A stretch of 64,000 bases of DNA, taken from contig NW_026908883.1 of the NCBI RefSeq assembly GCF_963583255.1, forward strand, positions 124,001 through 188,000, given 5' to 3'. The notes beneath the pieces are model-generated. The model did not search any database, was not told the origin of the DNA, and was given only the letters and a program-made list of their open reading frames with translations. The translations under genes were made by a program, and so were the position numbers. This document shows positions 34,801 through 46,889 of this stretch, piece after piece (position 1 is the stretch's first letter; each line of letters starts with the position of its first letter). Source of the stretch: Pyrus communis. Taxonomy: Eukaryota; Streptophyta; Magnoliopsida; Rosales; Rosaceae.

Positions 34801-37374
34801 GATAGTTGTTGGGTTTCACCGGTCCAAGTGGTTCCCAAGAAGTCCGGAGTCACGGTGGTGAAGAATGAAGAAGATGAACTTGTGCCTACACGTATTCAAA
34901 CCGGTTGGAGGGTGTGCATTGACTATAGGAAGCTAAATGCCGCAACAAGGAAAGATCACTTCCCTTTACCATTCATTGATCAAATGCTTGAAAGGTTAGC
35001 GGGTCATTCTTTTTATTGCTTTCTTGATGGTTACTCGGGATATAATCAAATTGTCATAGCACCGGATGATCAAGAAAAGACCACCTTTACTTGTCCATTT
35101 GGTACTTTTGCATATCGTCGTATGCCATTTGGTTTATGCAATGCACCCGCCACTTTCCAACGATGCATGGTAAGTATCTTCTCCGATTATGTTGAAAAGA
35201 TAATTGAAGTATTTATGGACGATTTTAGTGTCTTTGGGGACTCATTTGATGATTGCTTGCATAATCTTACTTTAATCTTGCAAAGATGTATGGAAACTAA
35301 CCTTGTTTTGAATTGGGAAAAATGTCATTTTATGGTTAAACAAGGCATAGTTTTGGGCCATATCATCTCTGAAAAAGGAATTGAAGTTGATAAGTCTAAA
35401 ATAGATCTTGTACGCTACTTACCCTCTCCTACTACGGTTAGAGAGGTTCGTTCTTTTCTTGGCCATGCAGGATTCTATAGGCGATTTATCAAGGATTTCT
35501 CCAAGATTGCACAACCCCTATGCCGTCTCCTACAAAAAGAAGTGGCGTTCGAGTTCAACGAGGAGTGTGAGAAGGCATTCAAGCTTCTCAAGGACAAGCT
35601 TACCACGGCACCTATCATCCTTCCACCTGATTGGACGTTGCCTTTTGAGCTCATGTGTGATGCATCCGATTATGCAATAGGGGCTGTTTTGGGTCAAAGG
35701 AAAAACAAGCATTCCCACGCCATCTACTATGCTTCTAGGACCTTGAACGATGCTCAATTAAACTATTCTACCACTGAAAAAGAACTTCTTGCCGTTGTAT
35801 TTGCTTTAGATAAGTTTCGTTCATATTTACTTGGCACTAAAGTGATTGTATTTTCTGACCATGCAGCTCTTAGGTACTTATTCACTAAAAAGGAGGCTAA
35901 ACCACGGCTCATTAGATGGATGCTTCTTCTCCAAGAGTTTGATATTGAAATTCGAGACAAGAAAGGGAGTGAGAACGTAGTTGCTGACCATTTAAGTCGT
36001 TTGGTGTGCAATGAGGACTCCTTACCCATCCAAGAGACTTTCCCCGATGAACAATTGCTGTCCATTAAGGTATGTGAACCTTGGTATGCCGATTTGGTCA
36101 ATTTTTTGGTGTCAAAACGTGTTCCAAGTACCCTAGCAAGGCACCAACGTGATAAGTTAAAGAAAGATGCACGGTTTTATGTATGGGATGACCCATATTT
36201 GTGGAAGTTTTGTGCAGATCAGATTGTGCGTCGTTGTGTGCATGATTGTGAGTTTAATTCGATTCTAACATTTTGTCATACTTATGCTTGTGGTGGACAC
36301 TTTGGCACACAACGCACTGCCCTTAAAGTATTAGAATGTGGTTTTTATTGGCCAACAATCTTTAAAGATGCTAGAACATTTTGTTTAACTTGTGATCGTT
36401 GCCAACGAATGGGAAATATTGTTGCAAGGGACCAAATGCCGCAAACACCTATCTTTAACGTTGAAATTTTTGATGTTTGGGGCATTGATTTCATGGGTCC
36501 TTTCCCATCTTCGTTTGGCTTTACTTATATTTTGCTTGCGGTGGATTATGTCTCAAAATGGGTGGAAGCCAAAGCCACCCGTACTAATGATTCTAGAGTT
36601 GTTGCAGATTTTATAAAGACTAACATTTTTGCTAGATTTGGGATGCCTCGAGTGCTTATTAGTGATGGAGGCTCTCACTTTTGTAATCGTACCATTGAAG
36701 CACTACTCAAGAAGTATCAAGTCACACATAAGGTTTCAACACCTTACCATCCCCAAACCAATGGCCAAGCCGAGGTGTCCAATAGAGAAATCAAGCAAAT
36801 CTTGGAGAAGACCGTTGGACCAACAAGAAAAGATTGGAGTGTGCGTTTGGAGGATGCATTATGGGCCTATAGGACGGCATACAAGACACCAATAGGCATG
36901 TCCCCTTTTCGGCTAGTGTATGGCAAGCCATGTCATCTCCCCGTGGAATTAGAGCACAAGGCTCATTGGGCGATCAAGACATTCAATATGGATATAGATG
37001 CGGCTGGAATGCATAGGAAGTTGCAATTGAATGAACTTGAGGAACTTAGGCGTGAAGCATATGAGAATGCGTGCATTTACAAGGAAAAGACCAAAGCTTT
37101 TCATGACAAGATGATCCGAAGCAAAACATTCTCCATAGGGCAAAAAGTTTTACTTTTTAATTCCCGCCTTCGTTTATTCCCTGGTAAGTTACGTTCTAAA
37201 TGGATTGGACCTTTTGTTGTTACTAATGTTTTTTCACATGGCGCAGTTCAAATCCAAAGCTTGAGGAATGGCCAAGAATTCAAGGTGAACGGGCATCGTT
37301 TGAAGCCCTATTATGCAAATGTTGAAGGGCAAGTTGTGGAGGATATCCCACTCCATGCCGTGGGCTCCAAATGA
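31828..37374 (+). CDS. Gag-pol polyprotein of element D, intact (about 1,848 aa)
   Basis: Single uninterrupted frame; the ATG at 31828 lies shortly after a TTTTAG/G acceptor-like site. Order by residue: gag capsid-like region (about 60-290), CCHC zinc knuckle from 315, a Gln/Pro-rich linker, aspartic protease LDLGAS with Asp 665, reverse transcriptase with FMDD at 1129-1132 and flanking [12 protein letters not shown], RNase H starting with Asp 1278 ([10 protein letters not shown]), integrase zinc region (His 1484, His 1491, Cys 1519, Cys 1522), integrase core Asp 1554, Asp 1613 and Glu 1649 (DX35E), and a GPY/F-like end (KWIGPFVV). Every catalytic residue I looked for is present. These enzymes would package RNA, copy it to DNA and integrate it. 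No chromodomain or env was recognised. Confidence 0.95.
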   Translation: MTRSSNPVHEHILDFDDDFERELRRKRKNPEPSESSASSESVSEFEEEVEDMAADNRTIKELSASGLANAAPLCIQYPRAAQDKTAEFELKSSLLHHIPKYHGLSMEDPNKHLKEFEVVCSSMTPVNVDESILKMKAFPFSLQEKAKDWLYELAPGTVTSWESMKRAYLEKFFPTSRVILLRKRISGIQQDEGESFPTYYERFKSLVASCPHHQMKEELLLQYFYEGLLPIERQMLDASAGGALVDKTPTAAKMLIANRALNAQQYEGVGQRSTPRQHQVNEVSTITELQNQMANLTTLLSQVMDGPKVQTVASCGVCSMQGHPTDKCPQLIENGGWETLNAVGYGNQYQNRGDPFSTTYNPGWRDHPNFKWREPQQPYQQGGFRQQPPGFYTKPHGQDQNQPQSAQNHQGTSLDNATILKLLTGLSQGQENQNKAMQNQDKRVDHLEKQIGQIAEFVGQFRDQGKLPSSTIVNPKGGFESAKAITLRSGKEVGTTSTPPKTSPNEDETLQHEEKAPNMPTARTQHLLPQASKDTTSSNTSHSATKGKLSSNLINSNPVPPNVPFPHRFLQTKKEEHEKDILETFRKVQVNIPLLDAIKQVPKYAKFLKELCTTRKRPSHKEVVRVSENVSAVLQRKLPPKCKDPGSFTIPCIIGQTKFEHAMLDLGASINVMPYSIYASMNLGELKNDGVIIQLADRSNAYPKGVLEDVLVQVNNLIFPADFYVLEMEETTHAPSLPILLGRPFMKTARTKIDVFKGTLTMEFDGEVIDFNISETMRFPIDDHSCFSIDILDSLAQAHLDQLHGDALETVITNGIELKDHMAATIATHGTQLNTHAVAFDEDVIETVAALESLPRLQGKHPSPISIPITTNKLLPSIEQPPTLELKPLPNHLKYVFLGEQDTLPVIIASSLTAQEEEKLVRVLKEHKTAIGWTLADIKGISPTTCMHRILMEEGAKPSREAQRRLNPPMMEVVKKEIIKLLDCGVIYPISDSCWVSPVQVVPKKSGVTVVKNEEDELVPTRIQTGWRVCIDYRKLNAATRKDHFPLPFIDQMLERLAGHSFYCFLDGYSGYNQIVIAPDDQEKTTFTCPFGTFAYRRMPFGLCNAPATFQRCMVSIFSDYVEKIIEVFMDDFSVFGDSFDDCLHNLTLILQRCMETNLVLNWEKCHFMVKQGIVLGHIISEKGIEVDKSKIDLVRYLPSPTTVREVRSFLGHAGFYRRFIKDFSKIAQPLCRLLQKEVAFEFNEECEKAFKLLKDKLTTAPIILPPDWTLPFELMCDASDYAIGAVLGQRKNKHSHAIYYASRTLNDAQLNYSTTEKELLAVVFALDKFRSYLLGTKVIVFSDHAALRYLFTKKEAKPRLIRWMLLLQEFDIEIRDKKGSENVVADHLSRLVCNEDSLPIQETFPDEQLLSIKVCEPWYADLVNFLVSKRVPSTLARHQRDKLKKDARFYVWDDPYLWKFCADQIVRRCVHDCEFNSILTFCHTYACGGHFGTQRTALKVLECGFYWPTIFKDARTFCLTCDRCQRMGNIVARDQMPQTPIFNVEIFDVWGIDFMGPFPSSFGFTYILLAVDYVSKWVEAKATRTNDSRVVADFIKTNIFARFGMPRVLISDGGSHFCNRTIEALLKKYQVTHKVSTPYHPQTNGQAEVSNREIKQILEKTVGPTRKDWSVRLEDALWAYRTAYKTPIGMSPFRLVYGKPCHLPVELEHKAHWAIKTFNMDIDAAGMHRKLQLNELEELRREAYENACIYKEKTKAFHDKMIRSKTFSIGQKVLLFNSRLRLFPGKLRSKWIGPFVVTNVFSHGAVQIQSLRNGQEFKVNGHRLKPYYANVEGQVVEDIPLHAVGSK

Positions 37375-39333
37375 GGATAAGAAGACGGTTCGTCCGGCTG
37401 CACGACGTTAAAGCAAGCGCTTCTTGGGAGGCAACCCATGCATTCAACGAGAGAGGATGTGGGCAATTCACCAATTCAAGCTACAAAATCAGATTTGCGT
37501 TCCTCAATCTCTAGCTCTTTATTATTTTTATTTTGTCATGTTAGTTCGTTTATATTGTTTGTTTGGATGTGAGTCTTTGTGTGAAACATTGAGGACAATG
37601 TTTGATTTAAGTGTGGGGGGGTAAACAAAGTGTTTTTCATGCAAATTCGTGGGATTTTATCACCCATCATTTCTAAAGTTGTTTCACACTGTTTTTAAGT
37701 GTTTTTAGAGTGTTTTGAAGTGTTTTTATGTCTTTTGGTCAGAAAATCCGAAAATTTACAAAAAAAAATTACAAAATAGTTTTGAAAAACCCAAAAAGAG
37801 TTGTTTTTAAGTTGTTTTTGTGTGTTTGTTTGTGTCTTAGGTCACCTTCCAACACAATGATGAGGACTTGGTTTTTAATTGCATGACTATTAAAGAATGT
37901 TGTAAACATGGCTGGAAGATGATTTATGCTTTGGTTTATGCTTGGTTATGGTTATAATTTATGAATTCACATGTAATTACAAAGATAAAATCAGTTTTTG
38001 TAACATGCTTGAAGGAAGAAACTCAAACTAACGCTACATCCTTGAGAGACTTGAGCCTATAACGTTCTTTGGAGAGTATAATCTATGATTTCTTGTTTTC
38101 TAAAGTCGTTGCATGATCTCATCATTCTTTGCTTGGTTGCTATTTAGAATGCATTTCATTATAGTTCCAAATACTAGAACTCATGCCCATTTCATTCAAA
38201 GCATGATATTGATTGCATAACATACAATAAGATGAAGTTGTTAGTCAAGCCAGAGCCAAAAAGCCTATCCCTTTTCATATGTATTGTAGGATTAACCCTC
38301 TTGAGCCTTTTCAAAACCTATTTTCGTTGTTAGCCACATTATCCTCACCTAGCCTAGAATAGGACTTTCCATACCTTGGTTTTTAAAGGATAGTGAAGCA
38401 CGACTTAGAGTGAACTCCTTTAGTCAATTCATGGCAGAAAACAAGTGTGGGGGAAGATGATAGGGCACGGAAAAGAAAAAAAAAGAAAAAAAAAAAAAAA
38501 AAAGAAAAAAAAAAAGAGAAGGAAAGAAGAGAAATTCGTAGAAAAATCAAAAGAAAATAGAAAAGTGTTCAAAAGAAAGAAAAGGAGTTGAAAAATAAGT
38601 GAGAATGAACTCACAAGTGTTGGTTGTTGAAGGAAGGGTCCAAAAGAGTGAATTTGACCCTAAATGTTGCATGAATCTTCCCTTGTGTTTAAAAGTTAGT
38701 TTTTTTGCCATTAGAAGTGAGTTTAAGTGTCAATTTCATTACTCTGCTTACTATTGCTTTAAAAACGTTTGTTTATCCTTACCTTTCTTTGTTAGCCAAT
38801 ACCTTAGCCTCGTTACAACCCTCAACTTCTATCTTGATGTTATGTGTTCAATATGTGGAGTTTGAATTTGGTATGAGCATATGGAATCACTGGTTCTCGT
38901 TCTAAGTAGTAGCATTCCATTCATGAGATCATATTCATGTCATTGTCGTAAATCCAGAAAATGCTTTCTTTGATATAACATATGTGAGTATTAGTCTTCA
39001 TATTTACATCAATCTTCTCACATATAACTAGTGTAGGGTGTGAAGTTAGAAAATCTGTGTGAAAATAGAGTGCATTCTAGTGAGGAATTGAGGGAATTCT
39101 CTAAGGCATGTTACTACATTCGAAACATTGTTTTAATTGATTATATGTGAACTAATAGGTAGTAACTATGATTAAGTGTTTGTTGAAGTATAAAGAAAGC
39201 TAAAAACCGTGGGGATGATGTTCTCTAATGTGTCATGTTCGTTGGGAATCCCTGAGATACATGTTGGAAGGTTTAGAATGTGTTTTGTTTTGTTTTTGAT
39301 TTATTTCGTTTTGCTTGAGGACTAGCAAAAGCT
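37375..39333 (+). other. 3' non-coding internal region of D
   Basis: About 2 kb with no gene. Polypurine-like AAGTGTGGGGGGG at 37609-37621 (after GAGGACAATG) and AAGTGTGGGGGAAGA at 38443-38457. A-rich tract at 38466-38600. Confidence 0.7.
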
Positions 39334-39348
39334 AAGTGTGGGGGAATT
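39334..39348 (+). other. Polypurine tract of D
   Basis: AAGTGTGGGGGAATT immediately before the 3' LTR. It is the expected plus-strand primer site. Confidence 0.85.
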
Positions 39349-40276
39349 TGATAGGAGCATATTTATGCTACTTAGTTGTGTTGTTTCCTTACACTTAGTG
39401 AGTTAATTACTATGTATTTCAGTCTTTTAAAGTATTTTCGTGTGTTTTTAGGTCCTAATGGCAAAAGGAGCAAGAAAGTGCATTTTGAGGCTATTTGGAG
39501 CATTTTTGGGCATGGATTGGATAGCTTAACAATGGAGCAAAGAGGATGGACGAAATTGAAGACTAGAAGAGCTAGGAAAGGCTACAAATCTGGTGGAAGA
39601 AGTTCTACTCCAATGAAGATAAGGAAGAAGCAAGAAACAAGGAACCTTATCCAACCTTATCCCACCTTATCCAAACCTTATCTTATCCTATCCTAGAAAC
39701 CTTATCCTATCCTATCTCTAACATTATCCTTTTCTCTCCTATCCAAATCAGATTGGGACCTAAACCTAGCTACTTAGGGAGAATCAATTACACATTTAAG
39801 CACATAATTCAGTTTCTAGAAGCCTTATCCACTAAATTGCCGCAAGAACTCCATTCCTTGTAGGTTTAGGAATTACAATCCTTTTCCTACACAAATATCA
39901 TGTATCCTTGGCCCTTTAGGTTTAGGAATCTGCCCTAAACCTTCCCTTCTAGAAGCCTTATCTCAGCCCTATACATGTGCCGCACCAAAAACCTTCTAGA
40001 ATCCCTAAATCCTAGCCGAATTCCCTATTTCCAATCCCCTTTGGTTTCTGCCTTAAGATACCCCTTTTTCAATAGGATTAGGCAATCCTTTTCCTACACT
40101 AAGTGTGCCAAACTATAGCCTATATAAACAGCCTTGCCGTGCCATTTAATCATCACCACCCCTTCACACAACATTCATACATTCATTCAGAAATCCACCC
40201 TTTGCCGTGACCTTACAACCACTTTACACCATTCCCCTACTTCCACACCTCCATCCCAACATCCACACACCACCAT
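39349..40276 (+). repeat. 3' LTR of D, first part
   Basis: It matches 29551-30478 of the 5' LTR almost base for base and is broken at 40276 by E. It continues at 50806. Confidence 0.93.
40272..40276. other. Left target duplication of E (ACCAT)
   Basis: ACCAT occurs here and at 50801-50805. The 5' LTR of D carries the site once (30474-30478). Confidence 0.92.
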
Positions 40277-42933
40277 TGATGCGAGATTTATACGCACACA
40301 AATTAAACCCTCTTTTTGACAATTGTAGTACAAGTATAAGTAGGGATCGTTCTGGACCGGGGATTAGGAGGGATTGTTAATCACTTGGATTTGACTTAAA
40401 AACGTAAAAACATAATATAAAACACTAAACTAGACTCAAAGAATGTAAAACTAAACTTTAAAACACTAAAACAAATCAAAAGACTCAAAATGCTTTTAAA
40501 AACACAAACTAAAATGCTATACTAAACTCGAAGAATTCAAAACTAAAAATAAGAAAGATTAAGACTAAGACTTTAAACGAAATATGGGGGGATTGATTTT
40601 GGACGAATTTAAACTAAAATGGATAGATTGTAAAGAAAACAAATTGTAAATATGAAATTGACGGAAATGAATGGATGGTATGGCTAGCTAAGGGGTTCAT
40701 CTCCATACATGTTACACTTGCATAATAAAATGGTTTCCAATTGCATTTCAATAAACCATGAATTCTCAACACCCCGGGTTAATTAGGTCCGCTTAAATTA
40801 ACCGTCAAGTTTTCCTTAAGTTAATGAATTGGATGATTGCATACGACAACCCAAAGCATTCCTCACAAGTTCCCTACATGAATTGCATAATAGAGAAACA
40901 AGCAAGAATCATTAAGCATCATGAAAACTATAAGTGTTGACGAGGCATTCGTTACTATGATTGCATGAAACTTATGCCAAGAATTTGTTTAACACGATTG
41001 TTTATAAGCAACCTCCACTACTTGTGAATATAAGTTCATAACGATTAGGTGAAACTCACTTATATTCTAGCGTCATATTCATGCATGAAAATTAAGCGCG
41101 CATTCTTAATAAACATACATAAATAAGTTATCAATCAAACGGTTAAACAAATTGAATCCACAACTTATGAAACGCAATTAGAAGTAATCAAATCAAAATG
41201 CAAGCATAAACATATATTTCGAATCCCCCCCTAGCTAAAGGGGGGTTTAGTTCCTCATACAAAACAAACAGAATTGAAATTAAACATTGAAATCAAAGAA
41301 ACGCCTAAACATTCCAACAACTCAAACTTGAATTGTATGAACGTTTAGGCCCTCTTCTCTTCCTCTTTATTGTAGCATAAGGTCTAGGGATAATTGGTTT
41401 GGGGGATGGAAGTGTGGAATGGAAAAGGAATTATGGAAATAGGTGAGGAGTGGTGGAGAAAATGGTGCAGAAAATGGAGAGAAACTCACGGCTAGAGAAG
41501 GAATGGAGTGTTTGTGTTGTGGTATCTACAATGGAATGAGATGTTCTTTGAATGAATGAATGCAAGGGTATTTATAGGAGTAATGGAGGGAACATGACAG
41601 CTAGGAGGTGGGTGGAAATGTGGCTGCAAGTTTGGTGAATGATTATGAGTGAATGCATGTGAATGTGGCTAGGTTGGAAAGCTGGAAATCTGAAAATGCA
41701 AATGGGAATGCTGAAATGCAAAGGTGGCCACGGTTTTGAGTGTGTTTTGTGTTGGAAATGCATGTGAATGCATGTGAATGTTGTTTGTGTGAAGTGTGTG
41801 TGGGTTAAAGAGTGAATGGTGGTGTAATGATGAAGTGTGATGGCTGAAAATGTCAAGGGAAATGCATGTGATTGCAAGGCAAAGAATTTCAGGATGCATG
41901 TGTGTTGGTGTGTTGTGTGATTTGTTTTGTGGTTAATGGGAATGTGGTTGAATGATTAAATGGACATGTGGGGTGTAATTGCAAAGGGAATGCAAAGTGA
42001 ATGAATAATGAATGCATGTGCACTGTTTTTGGGAGAAAGGTGGCTGAATGTGCATGTGAATTAGGTTGTGAAAACATGTGGAATGTGGCTGGAATTGATG
42101 AGTAATGCACGGTTTTGTTGTTGGTTCTTTGGTGATGAATGCAATGATGAAATGGATGGGAGTGCATGTGTGTTAGGTGGTGTAATGATGAAGTGGGAAG
42201 TGGAAGAATGTGGTTGGAAATTGCTAAGGGGATGCACGGCTAGGAAGAAGAATGAATGATGTGCATGTGTGTGAATGCATGTGTTTAAATGGTTGAAATG
42301 TGTAGATGATTATGAGTATGATAAGTGATAAGTGAATGATATGTTAAGTGATAAATGAATGATATGTTAAGTGATAAATGAATGATATGTGGTAAGTGAT
42401 AAGTGAATGGAAGTGATAAGTGAATGGTTTGATAAGTGATAAGTGAGTGGAAGTGATAAGTGATAAATGAATGATATGTTAAGTGATAAATGAATGATAT
42501 GTGGTGAGTGATAAGTGAATGATATGATAAGTGAATGCTTTAAGTGTTTAAAATAGGGAACAAAGCCCTTCCTTGCATGGCAAGGAAGGGGGACACAAGG
42601 AAACACACGACAATGTCCTAAGGTTGCAAGGAATGTTGTTTTTGTGTTCTAAAATGCGTAGGAGTCTTCAATGATGCTTAAACATGAGGTCTTTTAGGAT
42701 TTAACTTTCCTACTTCAAGTCTTTAATTTCGTCCATCCTCTTGGCTCCAAGCATATGATATCCATTCCAATCTCTAATTTGCTCCAAAAGGCTCCAAAAG
42801 GCATTCTTTTGCATACCTTGCCCTTAGAACCTGAAAACACACAAAAGAAGCATAAAGGACTAAAATAACTAGAGAAACATAACGTAAATGCACGAGAACA
42901 AGCCATTTAAGTCGCATGAATATGCTCCTATCA
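40277..42933 (-). repeat. 3' LTR of E
   Basis: On the minus strand TGATAGGAGC (42933) to CGCATCA (40277). Minus TATA box near 41568-41575. U3 carries many TGCATG motifs (CATGCA on the sense strand) and a degenerate repeat at 42318-42540. Confidence 0.95.
42318..42540. repeat. GATAAGTGA-type repeats in the E LTR
   Basis: Irregular tandem copies built from GATAAGTGAATGATATG, duplicated exactly at 50185-50407 in the other LTR. Located at the far upstream end of U3. Confidence 0.75.
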
Positions 42934-45234
42934 AATACCCCCACACTTATCTTTTGCTAGTCCTCGAGCAAAACAGAAAGAAAAACAAAACAAAACCAAA
43001 CGAAACAAAACAAAACATAATCTTAAACCTTCCAACGTTGCCTCAGGGATTTCCAATGCACATGACAAGTTAAAAATCATTATTCCCACAGATTTTGGTT
43101 ATCTTTACACTTAAGTACATACTTAATCATAGTCACCACATACTAATTCACAATTAAGCATTTAAAACTATATATTGAATGTAGTAACATGCCTTAGAGA
43201 ATTTGCTCAATTCCTTACAAGATATGTACTCAATTTTCACTCAGATTTTCTGACTACACACCCTAATCTAGTTACATGTGAGAAGATTGATGTAAATTTG
43301 AAAACGAACACTCACATATATGTATCATAAAGAGAGCAACTTCTGGAGTTAATAAGCATGTTTAGATATGATCTCATGAATGGAATGCTACTACTTAGAA
43401 TGAGAACCAGTGATTCCATAAGCTCATATCAATTCCAAACTCCACATATTGAACACATAACGATCAAGATAGAAGCATAAGGGTCGAAACGGGGCTAAAG
43501 GTGTTTGGCTAACAAAGAAAGGATAGGGAAAACAAACGTTCTTTAAGCAATAGTGAGCAAAGTATTGAATTAGGCACTTAGAATTCCCTTTAGAACGCAG
43601 AAGTCAACTTTGAACACCCAAGGGGAAGTCACACAAAACTTAGGGCCATATTCAAACTTTTTGGGCCCTTTCTTCAACAATCACACTTGTGAGTCCATTC
43701 TCACTTATTTTCACTCTTTTTCTTTCTTTTCTTCTTCTTTTTCTCACATTTTTTTTTTTTTCTTTTTCCCGTGCCTCCTTTAAGACTTAGGCACATACAT
43801 ACACACAAAAATCCCTTCCCCCACACTTATTTTCTGCAACATATTAATCAAAAGGAATTCTTTTAAGTCATGCTCACTATACTTCAAGAACAAGGGTATA
43901 GGAAAGTCCTACTCTAGGTTAGGTAAGGGGTGATGTGGTTAGCAAAGAAAATAGGCTAAACGAGGCTCAACGGGGTTAAAACTAATATATACGAAATATG
44001 GGAAGTAAGGTTATTTGGCTATGGTGGCAACAACTTCATCTTGATATATATTATGCAATCAATATCATGCTTTGAATGAAACGGATATAAGTTCTAGCAT
44101 TTAGTTCTATCATGATACAATTGCATTCTAAGTAGCAACCAAGCAAGGAATAATGAGATCATGCAACAACTTTAGAAAACAAAGAATCACAGAATATAAC
44201 TCTCCAAAGAAGGTAATGGTTCGAGTCTCACAGGGATGTAGCGTTATTATGAGTTCCTTCCTTCAAGCATGTTACAAAAACGAATTTTTCTTTTATGATT
44301 GCATGTGAAGTCATACATTATAACCATAACTAAACATATACCAAGAGTAAATCAAACTTTCATCCATGTTTATAACTCTTTTTAACAGTCATGCAATTAC
44401 AAACCAAATCCTCATCATAACGTTGGAAGGTTCCCTAAGACACAAAAACAACTCAAAACACTCTTTTTAGGCTTTTCAAAAAAATGTTTTTCAAATTTTT
44501 ATGTGATTTTCGGAGTTATAAAACAAAACACGCTAAAACAGTTTAAAAACACCTTAAAAACATTTAAAATAGCAAGGAACAACACTTGAAGTTATGGGTG
44601 ATAAAATTCAACGAATTTGCATCAACATACTTAGTTACCCCCCACACTTAAATCAAACATTGTCCTCAATGTTTTAAGCATAGATTCACACAAAGCATAA
44701 GTAAATACACAAAAAAAAACACTTTAAACATACTAAACATGGCAGAATGTAATTAACAAAGAGAAGAGTTTAGAGACGCAAATCTGGTTATAGAGTGTAA
44801 ATTCCATCTTCTCCTTGGTAATTGCATTGAGGCTTTTGATCTTTGTGATTCCACAGGCTTACTCTTGAACTGGTTTCTGCCCATCGTTGATTTTCCTTTG
44901 TGCTACTTCTTGAACTGGGCAGCATGATGGTTCTTTTGGTCTCCCCCGAAGGTCTGAGCTTATCCCTTTTATCTGTTTCTTTGTTCAATCTTTCCAATTC
45001 GTATTGAAAAGGGTTGGAGGATAACTCAGCCTATGTTTGTCTCCACATGCTTCAATGTATCATTTTCACTTGCCTTACTCGCTCCCCTTTGCAGAAGTGG
45101 TCCCTTCTCCGGAAGTGTATCAACCGTTGAAGATGACTACTCGAGAGCAACGCTAGGTAAGCAATCAGGAATAGATTCCAGGCAGTTGGCTCCAGATCGG
45201 AAGATTGACTCCAAGTGCCGGCTGATTGCTTCTT
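42934..45234 (-). other. 3' non-coding internal region of E
   Basis: Antisense polypurine tract at 42935-42949, further polypurine-like motifs on minus at 43816-43829 and 44638-44650. T-rich tract at 43720-43765. No supported gene. Confidence 0.7.
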
Positions 45235-45639
45235 TTACTTTGCCATGCGAGTAAGAACAAGGACAAAGAAAAAGACAGGGAAAGAGCATGATATGAGATA
45301 CTTTTGCTTTTGACCTTGATGATATGAGATACCTTTGCTTTGAAGAAGCGGTGAATGAATCAGCACATGCTTCAATCCGCCGTTTCCTCCTGGGTCATAT
45401 GTACTCCAGGCATCTGGTATCATCTTTGGGGAAGAAGAAAGAATTGAGTATTTTGAAAGGCTTTGCTGGGAGTGCGCCCTCAGAGGTGAGGGAGAGTTGG
45501 GCATTTTCTTCAGGTTTTCCCTGCCATAAAAGACGAAGGTCGACATATATAGAGATAATATCAAGTGGTGGTACTTTTTACCTTTGTCGACAAACGTTTT
45601 GATCCCGCAACTCCGGCTTTTTGAAATAGTGGCGCCTCT
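45235..45639. other. E internal stretch before the antisense promoter
   Basis: Open frames on both strands (minus 45235-45762, plus 45324-45602) overlap one another. They are not kept intact in C and I and show no domain. I leave them uncalled. Confidence 0.45.
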
Positions 45640-46090
45640 TCGATCTTTGAATTCGGCTCTTCGATTTCTGAGCAGGCGCCCCTTCGATTTCTGAACGACG
45701 CCCCTTCGCTTTCTGAACGACACGTGGTAATGCAGATGCGGCTCCTTTTGACAAAGCTGCACGCGTTTTCTGAAAAGCAGAGAAAGCGTCGCCGAACTTT
45801 GCGCTTGTCGGCTAAAGACGTGTAGTTGCGATGATGGCCTCCACGTGTTTTCAGCTTTGTCAGAAATCTTTTGACAAAGTTGAACGCGTTTTCTGAAAAG
45901 CCGAGGGAGCGTCGCCTAACTTACGCCGGAAAATCCGGCTCTTTGAATCGGTGGACGCGTCGCCTTGGCATTTTATAGAGCTATCGATCACCGCCAACAT
46001 ACACACTCTGAAGATTTCCCATTCCTGAAACTCGACTCCGGCCCTTTGTGAAATTTTTAACTCCATCCACCCCTTCTCTTTGAACACTTT
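45640..46090 (+). promoter_or_regulatory. Promoter of the antisense gene in E
   Basis: CTTCGATTTCTGAACGAC-type repeats, then G-boxes CACGTG at 45721-45726 and 45842-45847, TTGAC at 45748-45752, and TATA box TTTATAG at 45972-45978, about 120 bp before the ATG. The whole layout is kept in F, I and C. Confidence 0.6.
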
Positions 46091-46098
46091 TGAAAAAA

Positions 46099-46770
46099 AT
46101 GGCAAACTCATCGAACCTTAGCTTAGATTTGAGTCTCAGCAGCGATCCGGTTGCGCCCCGTCAAGGTAATGTATGGCGCCCTTCTTTTTTATCTTCTAAC
46201 GGTCCTCTTTCAGGTGAAGACTCTGTGATGCAGGACGCCACAACAGCTACAATAGTAGCTAAAAACCTCCTCACTCCAAAAGATAGTAGGCTGCTGTCAG
46301 GACGGTCCGATGAGTTGGCCGTTCAAGAGTCCCTCGCACTTAGTGTTCAGTGTGCGAGCTCTGTGTCCAACATGGGCCTACGCCTGCTTGCCCGCTCCCG
46401 TCAGGTGGAATCGTTGATGGCAGAGGTGGAAAGACTTAAGCAAGAGATCCAGCAGCTTAAGTACGAGAATAGAAGTTTGCATGTGCTTGCAAATAACTAT
46501 TCGTCGGGGATGAAAAGGAAGCTTGATGAGCTGCAAGAATCTGAGGGTCGAATTCACAGTGACCGTCAAAGGCTTGCGTCTTATCTCCAGAGGCACCTTT
46601 TTCCTGGGTCATCCAGCGCTTGGCCAAGTATTGAGGCCTGGAATGCTCTAGCTCCGATGCCTCCCGCTCCGATGCCTTCCGCTTCGATGCCTCCCGCTTC
46701 TATGCCTCCCGCTTCTGCGCCTTCCGCTTCTGCGCCTCGTAGTGGGACTTCACGCAAACAACCTTTGTGA
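46099..46770 (+). CDS. Antisense coiled-coil gene carried by E (223 aa)
   Basis: Same protein as in F and intact. N-terminal LSLDLSL (residues 7-13) fits the LxLxL repression motif. Coiled coil about 95-165. Pro/Ala/Met repeat tail longer than in F by one five-residue unit, so the tail varies by whole 15-bp units. Transcribed against the element from its own promoter, tail to tail with the gag-derived ORF. I do not recognise a named family. Likely nuclear or cytosolic, since no signal or membrane segment is seen. Confidence 0.65.
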   Translation: MANSSNLSLDLSLSSDPVAPRQGNVWRPSFLSSNGPLSGEDSVMQDATTATIVAKNLLTPKDSRLLSGRSDELAVQESLALSVQCASSVSNMGLRLLARSRQVESLMAEVERLKQEIQQLKYENRSLHVLANNYSSGMKRKLDELQESEGRIHSDRQRLASYLQRHLFPGSSSAWPSIEAWNALAPMPPAPMPSASMPPASMPPASAPSASAPRSGTSRKQPL

Positions 46771-46889
46771 AGCACCACCTTTCTCCATGTTTAGTATCTT
46801 TCTTTTTTTTTCTTTTTTTTTTTTATTTTTTTCTTTTTTTTTTTATTTTTTTCTTTTTTTTTTTTATTTTTTTATTAACATAAATAAAA
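46771..46889. terminator. T-rich convergent 3' end (E)
   Basis: Long T runs broken by single bases (46801-46880), with AATAAA on the plus strand near 46880-46890 for the antisense gene and A-rich signals on minus for the gag-derived ORF. Confidence 0.5.

Noticed and set aside
38466..38600. A-rich tract as the tail of a retrogene or LINE
   Set aside because: The same tract sits at the same place in every element's 3' region and has no target duplication.
37375..39348. Env-like gene after integrase, as in some Athila elements
   Set aside because: No frame above about 90 codons, and no signal peptide or membrane segment.
45235..45762. 175-codon minus frame upstream of the antisense gene (similar at 57801-58274, 831-1160)
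   Set aside because: Length and start differ among copies, it overlaps the promoter of the antisense gene, and plus frames overlap it. No recognisable domain.
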